A DNA stretch of 10,718 nt. Source: Candidatus Altarchaeum sp. Its GTDB lineage: Archaea; Altiarchaeota; Altiarchaeia; Altiarchaeales; Altiarchaeaceae. The stretch is from assembly GCA_018260755.1 (NCBI GenBank), contig JAGTWP010000045.1:1-10718 (forward strand). Direction: 5' to 3'. Below, one piece after another: positions 6,655 to 10,718 of this stretch. Under the pieces are notes generated by a model. That model worked only from the letters and a program-made list of their open reading frames with translations, did no database searches and had not been told where the DNA came from. A program made the translations under genes and the position numbers. Numbering within the stretch: position 1 is the first letter of the stretch; every line of letters begins with the position of its first letter.

Positions 6655-6685
6655 TTTAAAAATTTAAATTTTTTCCGATTTTTGA

Positions 6686-6703
6686 CTTAATATACTTAAT
6701 ATA
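6686..6703 (-). repeat. 9-bp tandem duplication spanning the lipoprotein stop codon
   Basis: CTTAATATA occurs at 6686-6694 and again at 6695-6703. On the coding (minus) strand the repeat covers the final Tyr codon and TAA stop of the lipoprotein gene, and repeats Tyr-stop in the same frame. It is short and AT-rich, so chance is possible. It does match the stop-spanning pattern seen at four other genes. Confidence 0.5.
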
Positions 6704-7205
6704 AATTTACATTTACCGAAGTTGTGTTTGAGACCAAAGTTGTGTTTGAGATTGTGAAATTTATTGATTCATCTTTGTATTTTACTTCTACATATAAGGG
6801 ATAATTGCCTGCATAATATGCTCCTCCGCAGCCGTGTGTACAAGCAGGTGCAGTTACACTATAATTTATTGTTGTTATGCCTTCTGTCAGGTTCAAAATT
6901 TTTGTATCATCAATTCGATGGCTACCTTGTCTTGATGTAATCCCATACACATGAACGGAAACATTATCCGCTTTCATATTTGACTTAACACTTACATTGA
7001 AATTTATCAATTCATTCGCTGTGTAACTCGGCTTTTCCAAAGAAATGTTTTCAACAGTTAAATTTAAATTTTTCATATCTCCTGTATTGTTCCCTATTTG
7101 TTCAACGCACCCGCTCAATAAAATCATTGCTATAATTGCCGCACTGATGCTTATACCTATACCTACAGATATTGTCCTTTTTTTCATTTTGCTTGTTTTG
7201 GACAT
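6696..7205 (-). CDS. Secreted lipoprotein, sequon-rich, unknown function
   Basis: The first 33 residues form a lipoprotein signal: a basic start (KMKKR, 6-10), a hydrophobic segment (12-30) and the lipobox LSGC with Cys33. The mature protein should be lipid-anchored on the outer face of the cell membrane. The rest is predicted beta-rich and looks like one Ig-like or CARDB-like domain: ISLEKPSYTANELINFNVSVKSN, then repeated strands, then YPLYVEVKYKD. It contains ten N-X-S/T sequons in about 136 residues, so heavy N-glycosylation is likely. A CTHGCGG segment (Cys-x3-Cys) could form a disulfide or bind metal. Near the C-terminus SNTTLV is followed by SNTTSV, an 18-bp in-frame duplication. An internal Met7 is an equally good start. 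It reads towards pdaD, 41 bases away, on the same strand. No specific function is recognisable. Confidence 0.75.
   Translation of the reverse strand: MSKTSKMKKRTISVGIGISISAAIIAMILLSGCVEQIGNNTGDMKNLNLTVENISLEKPSYTANELINFNVSVKSNMKADNVSVHVYGITSRQGSHRIDDTKILNLTEGITTINYSVTAPACTHGCGGAYYAGNYPLYVEVKYKDESINFTISNTTLVSNTTSVNVNLY
6715..6750 (-). repeat. 18-bp in-frame tandem duplication inside the lipoprotein gene
   Basis: ACC(G/A)AAGTTGTGTTTGAG occurs at 6715-6732 and 6733-6750 with one difference. It gives the protein a duplicated hexapeptide (SNTTLV then SNTTSV), each copy with an N-glycosylation sequon. It lies about 20 bases before the stop. Confidence 0.85.
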
Positions 7206-7340
7206 TATTTATTTGTGTATTTATTTTTTTTATTTGTTTTTTTATTTGTTTATCTAAAATTTTGTTTTTAAATTAAGAGTTCTAAACTTAAACTTTAATA
7301 ATTTAAATTTATAACAATAAACTTTAATAAAAGGTTACTT

Positions 7341-7374
7341 CACTTCGTTCGGAGATTTTCAAACAAGTTTAAAA
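7341..7374 (+). repeat. Dispersed hairpin element abutting a start codon
   Basis: The head CACTTCGTTCG (7341-7351) is followed by a hairpin of ATTTTCAAAC (7355-7364), AA, and GTTTAAAAAT (7367-7376), with one mismatch in ten pairs. The right arm runs into the ATG at 7375. The element therefore supplies the start region of the DUF447-like gene, or the gene start has been placed next to an inserted copy. The head and hairpin closely match the copy at 9985-10020. Confidence 0.65.
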
Positions 7375-7971
7375 ATGGCATTCAAAAGGAATTACATCTA
7401 CGAGATAATTATAGAAATTGATACATGGGGTAAGAAAAATTTTGCTCCGATGGGAATAAAATATCTCGGAACAAAAAACGGAACGAAAAAATTTGAAATT
7501 GAGGTATTTAAAGAAACAAAGACAGCTAAACTTTTAACCGAAAATTTAAATAAAAATTTTGGTAAAAGAAATTTCACATTTACTTGTATTTTTACATCGG
7601 ATACGAATTATTTTTATGCGTGCATCACAAAAAATTTTTCCGGTGACTTTATCCGCAAAATTGAAAAATTTCCAAAGGTTGTATTTGAAATAAAAAAAAT
7701 TGATGATTTAGGGAAAAAATTAAGGATTATTTGTCTGGCGGAGATAAAAAAAGATGTGGAAAGAAAAATTGAAAAAAATCTGCTCAACAGGGCAAAATAC
7801 CTCGCATTAGAGGTCTTAATTTGTTACACAAAGCCAATAAGTTATGATAAGAAGAAGGAGAAAATTTCCGAAATGCTGAGAGTAATAAAGAGGGTTGCTC
7901 CGGATTCGGAATATGAAAGGCTCGTTTCCGATTTGCTAAATTTTTATTCAAATAAATGGCTAAAATTATAA
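7375..7971 (+). CDS. DUF447-family protein, probable flavin-reductase-like split barrel
   Basis: The N-terminal YEIIIEIDTWGKKNFAPMGIKY (9-30) matches the opening of archaeal DUF447 proteins. In that family a strand with an N-x-APMG motif begins an FMN-binding split-barrel fold related to flavin reductases. A central alpha/beta region (35-125) includes TSDTNYFYACIT (74-85). The C-terminal helices begin NRAKYLALEVLICYTK (138-153), also typical of the family, where an N-R-A-K-Y helix precedes a helical tail. Length (198 residues) fits. The biochemical role of the family is not known to me. Flavin binding is inferred from the fold. It starts at the ATG at 7375, right after a dispersed hairpin element, and is the first of three same-strand genes, divergent from the lipoprotein gene. 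Assignment is from memory of the family pattern. Confidence 0.65.
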   Translation: MAFKRNYIYEIIIEIDTWGKKNFAPMGIKYLGTKNGTKKFEIEVFKETKTAKLLTENLNKNFGKRNFTFTCIFTSDTNYFYACITKNFSGDFIRKIEKFPKVVFEIKKIDDLGKKLRIICLAEIKKDVERKIEKNLLNRAKYLALEVLICYTKPISYDKKKEKISEMLRVIKRVAPDSEYERLVSDLLNFYSNKWLKL

Positions 7972-8040
7972 TTTGATTACTTAATTTATATTGAAGTTTT
8001 ATATTTAAATTTAAGTTGTATTTAAATTTTAAGTTATAAT

Positions 8041-8070
8041 ATAAACAAAAATATAAACACAAAATAAACA
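8041..8070 (+). repeat. ATAAACA repeats in a G-free leader
   Basis: ATAAACA occurs at 8041-8047, 8053-8059 and 8064-8070, spaced 12 and 11 bases apart. The last copy supplies the A of the start ATG. The stretch from about 8034 to the ATG contains no G on the coding strand. Just upstream, TATTTAAATTT(T)AAGTT is duplicated at 8002-8018 and 8019-8036. A TATA-like TTTTATAT at 7997-8004 would place transcription start near 8030, making this an unstructured 5' leader. Confidence 0.5.
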
Positions 8071-8738
8071 TGGATAATAAGAGTGATAACAATAGTGATG
8101 TGCATAAGAACGAAGCGGATGTAAAACTAATGGAATTTATATTCTCTATTAAGCCCGAAGCATTACGGGATATGCTTATAAAGAAACATGAGAAATTTTT
8201 GGATAATTACGGAAAAGAATTAGAAGGGGTGAAAGAAAAGAGAGGTCAGGAGGTTGTATTAAAAAAAAGGGTTGAAATTTTGCCGGACAAAACGGACCTG
8301 CTGGATTATTGGGGCAAAGGTCTTGAAGAAAATTTAAATAAAGTAAGTGATGATGCACTCGCACAAGAAATAAGAGAAAAAATTACAGAATTTAAAAAGG
8401 AAAAAGAGGATGCTGAAATAGAATTTCAGATAAAGTTAGGTGAATTGGAGGAAATAGAAAAAGAAATAAATGAAAATAATATTCAAAACAGAGGCGAATG
8501 GTTGGCAAAAAAGGTTGAATCACACGAAAAATCTTTGGATTTCTGGAAAAATTACAGGACCGAGGAAGAAAAAAAGGCAGATGAGGAAAGAAAAAAGAAA
8601 GAGGATTTAGCGAAAAAGTCAGATGAGGAAAGAAAAAGAAAGGAATTGGAGAAAAAAGCAACGGATGTAAAAAAAGTTACAACTAAAAAAGCGGGCAAAA
8701 AATCAAAAACAAAGAAGGAAAAAACCAATGACCTATAA
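8070..8738 (+). CDS. Coiled-coil protein with lysine-rich C-terminal tail, unknown function
   Basis: I do not recognise a named family. The 222 residues have a polar N-terminus (1-17), a mixed helical region (18-95, including MEFIFSIKPEALRDMLIKKHEKF) and a long charged coiled coil (about 98-200). The tail is extremely Lys-rich (about 198-218, with runs such as TTKKAGKKSKTKK). Such a tail suits binding to nucleic acid or another polyanion, but this is inference. Within the coil DEERK(K/R)K is repeated 14 residues apart (two heptads), encoded by an exact 18-base repeat at 8578-8595 and 8620-8637. There is no signal peptide or membrane segment. Only 11 bases separate the stop from the next coiled-coil gene, so the two are surely co-transcribed and may work together. 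A G-free, A-rich leader precedes the ATG. Confidence 0.75.
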   Translation: MDNKSDNNSDVHKNEADVKLMEFIFSIKPEALRDMLIKKHEKFLDNYGKELEGVKEKRGQEVVLKKRVEILPDKTDLLDYWGKGLEENLNKVSDDALAQEIREKITEFKKEKEDAEIEFQIKLGELEEIEKEINENNIQNRGEWLAKKVESHEKSLDFWKNYRTEEEKKADEERKKKEDLAKKSDEERKRKELEKKATDVKKVTTKKAGKKSKTKKEKTNDL

Positions 8739-8749
8739 AAATTTTAAAA

Positions 8750-9685
8750 ATGAATGAACCCGAAATAAAGGAAAAATTAAATTTGTTGCGCGATGAGGTC
8801 GGAATGAAAAGTAAGGAAATTAAGGATAATTATGAGACAATAAATTTTTGTCGCGATGAAATAGCAAAGGCAAAGGATGCAAGGAACCACTTTCAGGAAG
8901 AAATTGAGAAAAAATTTGACGGACTTGATGAATTCAAAAAAAAGAAGGATGCCAGTAAAATAACAATAGATGACTTAAAAAATCAAAGGGTGCAGTTAAT
9001 AAACGAATCAAAGGAATTAGCAAAGATAATAAAAGAAAAGAAGATACAAAGAGATGCCCTTAACAAAGAATCAAGAGCACCTTACAATATTCTTGAAGAA
9101 CACTTAAAGAACACTTATGAAAAGTTGCTAACTTATGACATATCTATTGACTATGAAAAGGACTTATTTGAGAGGATATTCCTGTTGAGAGAAAGAGTAA
9201 TAAAATCAAAAAATGCGAACGATGCACATGTTGCAATGACTGAAATTTATACATCCTTAAAACAAATAGACAGTAAAATTATATATGTTCAGACAAAATT
9301 AACCGAAGAATGGACAAATTTAAAGAAAATGTATGACAGCGTGAAGGATGCTTATGAAAGTATAAAAAAAATGAGGGGAAGTGCCGATGTGCAGCATGAA
9401 ATAGTCCTTCAGAATTACGCAAAATTAATTCAGTATAAAGATATAGTTGCCAGATTAAGAAACGAAATACAGCTGATTAATGGGCAGATGACTCTGCTTG
9501 AAGAAGAACTGGAAAAAATAAAGGCAGAGAAAGAAAAAGCAAAAATGGAAGAAAGATATAAATCTGTAAAAGAAGCGATAAAGAATAAACTTGCAGGTAA
9601 GAAACACAGATTTACAATTGATGAAATGAGAGTTTTGCTGGAATCAGGTGAAGAACTTGAAACAGATGAAAAAGTAACACAATAA
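8750..9685 (+). CDS. Archaeal coiled-coil protein, COG1340-like
   Basis: The 311 residues are almost entirely helical. A first coiled coil (about 5-110) is followed by a short break at SRAPYNILEE (108-117) and a conserved-looking middle, YDISIDYEKDLFERIFLLRERV (129-150). A second coiled coil runs from about 165 to 282. The segment ADVQHEIVLQNYAKLIQYKD (212-231) and the terminal FTIDEMRVLLESGEEL (288-303) recall the COG1340 group of archaeal coiled-coil proteins, which share a helical hairpin and a short C-terminal F-x-x-(D/E)-E-x-x-x-L-L-E motif. The cellular role of that group is unknown to me. The protein has no signal peptide, membrane segment or ATPase motif, so it is not an SMC or Rad50 homologue despite the coil. 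It lies 11 bases after the Lys-rich coiled-coil gene in an apparent two-gene operon. Confidence 0.72.
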   Translation: MNEPEIKEKLNLLRDEVGMKSKEIKDNYETINFCRDEIAKAKDARNHFQEEIEKKFDGLDEFKKKKDASKITIDDLKNQRVQLINESKELAKIIKEKKIQRDALNKESRAPYNILEEHLKNTYEKLLTYDISIDYEKDLFERIFLLRERVIKSKNANDAHVAMTEIYTSLKQIDSKIIYVQTKLTEEWTNLKKMYDSVKDAYESIKKMRGSADVQHEIVLQNYAKLIQYKDIVARLRNEIQLINGQMTLLEEELEKIKAEKEKAKMEERYKSVKEAIKNKLAGKKHRFTIDEMRVLLESGEELETDEKVTQ

Positions 9686-9693
9686 ATTTATTG
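9680..9693. repeat. 14-bp perfect palindrome spanning the COG1340-like stop codon
   Basis: CAATAAATTTATTG reads the same on both strands and contains the gene's TAA stop. It is too AT-rich and too short in the loop for a stable RNA hairpin. It may be chance or a weak transcription-end signal. Confidence 0.3.
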
Positions 9694-9898
9694 AAAAAGA
9701 GAGAAATTTTAATTTTTCGAGGTGAATTTTTCACAGATGAGTATGTACGAAAGAGACAAATAGGGGGTGGAAAAAACAGGGATTTATGGATGTTAATGCG
9801 TTGAGATTGCAGATAAAAGATAAATTATGAAAGAGAAAAAATGGCAAAGGAAGAGAATAAAATTTAAAGTAACTATTAAACAACCCAAAAAATTACAG

Positions 9899-10020
9899 GT
9901 AAATTTTTTGACTTTTTACACTCACTTCGTTCGTGTATTTCAAAAATTTCATTTTTGAAATTGTATTTTTTGAAATTTTACGCTCACTTCGTTCGTGTAT
10001 TTTCAAACAAGTTTGAAAAT
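9899..10020 (+). repeat. Tandem pair of dispersed hairpin elements (about 60 bp each)
   Basis: Copy 1 (about 9899-9960) has the head CTCACTTCGTTCGTGTA (9921-9937), then a perfect hairpin TTTCAAAAAT (9938-9947), TTC, ATTTTTGAAA (9951-9960). Copy 2 (about 9961-10020) has the same head (9983-9999), then a different perfect hairpin ATTTTCAAAC (9999-10008), AA, GTTTGAAAAT (10011-10020). The heads are identical over CTCACTTCGTTCGTGTA. The hairpin arms differ in sequence, yet both are perfectly paired over 10 bp. The CAC...GTG ends of the head are themselves complementary. Confidence 0.8.
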
Positions 10021-10029
10021 TGCCGGTAT

Positions 10030-10054
10030 TAAAAAATATTTGAAATATTTTTTA
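10030..10054. repeat. AT palindrome upstream of the ATPase promoter
   Basis: AAAAAATATTT (10031-10041) and AAATATTTTTT (10043-10053) are exact inverted complements around a single G, with one more pair outside (10030/10054). It follows 10 bases after the second dispersed hairpin element. It could be a terminator-like structure, a protein-binding site, or a third, headless hairpin of the same group. Confidence 0.55.
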
Positions 10055-10073
10055 TTAGTAAGCAATCCTAATA

Positions 10074-10081
10074 TTTATATA
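10074..10081 (+). promoter_or_regulatory. TATA box (box A) of the ATPase gene
   Basis: TTTATATA at 10074-10081 is a good match to the archaeal box A consensus. It lies 56 bases before the ATPase ATG. Transcription would start about 25 bases downstream, near 10105, leaving a leader of roughly 30 bases without a Shine-Dalgarno sequence. Confidence 0.6.
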
Positions 10082-10106
10082 CTCAAAACTAAATGATTTT
10101 TTGAGT
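10081..10106. promoter_or_regulatory. Inverted repeat between TATA box and expected transcription start (candidate operator)
   Basis: ACTCAAAA (10081-10088) and TTTTGAGT (10099-10106) are exact inverted complements with a 10-base gap, so their centres are about 18 bp apart. The left arm touches the TATA box and the right arm covers the expected start site. That placement suits a dimeric repressor that would block polymerase recruitment. No regulator gene is visible nearby. Confidence 0.45.
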
Positions 10107-10136
10107 TAATTTAATTGGAATACAAAAATTTAAACT

Positions 10137-10718
10137 ATGAAAACAAACTATATTCAAAGAATTGAATTTTTTAACAGAGAAAAAGAAAAAGAGGAAATCA
10201 GGTATATTTTGAGAACAGAACCGCAACTGATCAATTTTATTTATGGACCAATAAACAGCGGAAAAACGACTTTAATTACAAATCTGATTGAAAATCTGCC
10301 GGATAATTATGTGGTAGTATATATTAATTTAAGAGAGCGGGCAATTTCGTCATACAGGGACTTTCTTGAAGCAATCTTTGATGTTAAATATGAAGGGATA
10401 TTAAGCAAAATTATGAGATTTTTGGGAATATGGGGAGAAACCTTTAATAATGTAATAAGCAATCTTGGAAAGACACAAGGGATTCCAATTCCAAAAGGAA
10501 TTTTTAGCAGGATTTTTAGAGAAGAGAAGCCAAAAGACGCCTTCATATATATTTTAAATTTAATTAAAGATACAAAAAGCAAAGGAAAAACACCTGTATT
10601 CGTAATTGATGAGATACAAAAGATTGGCGATGTCAAGGTTGATAATTATTTAATTTACGAAGTCTTCAACTTCTTCATCCGATTAACAAAGGAATTGCAT
10701 ATTTGTCATGTTTTTACT
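10137..10718 (+). CDS. Archaeal-family P-loop ATPase (COG1672-like), 3' end outside the window
   Basis: The open frame begins with ATG at 10137 (an in-frame TAA lies two codons upstream) and is still open at the window end, giving 194 residues of an incomplete protein. It opens with an F-x-N-R-E motif (FFNREKEKEEI, 11-21), the usual start of the archaeal ATPase family. Walker A is GPINSGKT (37-44) and Walker B is VFVIDEIQKI (154-163). IDEIQ is typical of this STAND-related group. Between them, VYINLRE (61-67) and an insertion with GIPIPKGIFS (115-124) are seen. Full members are about 350-450 residues with a C-terminal winged-helix and sometimes a nuclease-like domain, neither visible here. 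Their function is mostly unknown and they are often found in variable genome regions. A clear TATA box and a candidate operator precede the gene. Confidence 0.88.
   Translation, partial: MKTNYIQRIEFFNREKEKEEIRYILRTEPQLINFIYGPINSGKTTLITNLIENLPDNYVVVYINLRERAISSYRDFLEAIFDVKYEGILSKIMRFLGIWGETFNNVISNLGKTQGIPIPKGIFSRIFREEKPKDAFIYILNLIKDTKSKGKTPVFVIDEIQKIGDVKVDNYLIYEVFNFFIRLTKELHICHVFT

Larger units (their letters stand above)
9686..10136. other. 451-bp non-coding gap with hairpins and an ATPase promoter
   Basis: The left part (9694-9898) has only very short open frames. One is a 14-codon frame (9786-9830, MDVNALRLQIKDKL) whose TGA overlaps the ATG of a second, 43-codon frame at 9827. The second frame runs through the repeats and is not convincing. 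A small GTGAA/TTCAC hairpin lies at 9722-9734. The centre (9899-10054) holds two copies of the dispersed hairpin element and an AT palindrome. The right part has the TATA box and inverted repeat of the ATPase gene. The left part could be the remains of a decayed gene, but I cannot identify one. Confidence 0.55.

Noticed and set aside
6189-6667. Plus-strand frames of 73 and 97 residues
   Set aside because: They are antisense to pdaD and show no recognisable features.
8176-8661. Minus-strand frames of 62 and 89 residues rich in Phe, Leu and Pro
   Set aside because: They are antisense translations of Lys/Glu-rich coiled-coil codons, which always give Phe/Leu/Pro-rich shadows.
9786-9959. Two tiny overlapping frames (14 and 43 codons) after the COG1340-like gene
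   Set aside because: The second runs into the dispersed hairpin repeats, neither has a family pattern, and both could arise by chance. At most they are gene remnants.
10307-10636. 109-residue minus-strand frame near the window end
   Set aside because: It is antisense to the ATPase gene, which is open to the window end and carries Walker A and B motifs.

Overview
The window looks like chromosome of a low-GC archaeon. The evidence is a set of archaeal or archaeal/eukaryal-type genes: a short aIF2-beta with a C-terminal zinc ribbon, a proteasome-activating nucleotidase (PAN) ending in an HbYX motif, a type 2 (FMN) isopentenyl diphosphate isomerase, a pyruvoyl-dependent arginine decarboxylase, a DUF447-type protein and an archaeal-family ATPase with an IDEIQ Walker B motif. 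No start codon is preceded by a convincing Shine-Dalgarno sequence, and leaders are very A/T-rich. The genes fit a euryarchaeal or related lineage. An Altiarchaeota-like organism is possible from GC content and content of coiled-coil genes, but this is only a guess.

Layout. Bases 1-111 are repeat-rich spacer. Bases 112-4226 (+) carry aIF2-beta, PAN, a HepT/MntA toxin-antitoxin pair and a monofunctional aspartokinase. Bases 4227-4621 are a non-coding gap with a four-copy hairpin repeat and further inverted repeats. Bases 4622-5665 (+) encode IPP isomerase. Bases 5786-7205 (-) form a divergent block of a sequon-rich lipoprotein, arginine decarboxylase and a small acidic coiled-coil protein. Bases 7375-9685 (+) carry a DUF447-like protein and two adjacent coiled-coil genes. 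Bases 9686-10136 are a non-coding gap with a tandem hairpin element, a TATA box and a candidate operator. From 10137 an archaeal ATPase gene runs off the window end.

The genes are mostly independent housekeeping functions: translation initiation, protein quality control, aspartate-family amino acid synthesis, isoprenoid lipid synthesis and polyamine synthesis. HepT/MntA is the only recognisable defence-like or mobile-type module.

The most unusual material is in the spacers. Five genes (aIF2-beta, PAN, MntA, IPP isomerase and the lipoprotein) have short tandem duplications that span their stop codon. A dispersed element with a CTTCGTTCG-like head followed by an AT-rich hairpin of changing sequence but conserved pairing occurs near 4520, 7341, 9923 and 9985. 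No complete novel multi-gene system is demonstrable from this window alone. The paired coiled-coil genes and the spacer repeats are the best leads.
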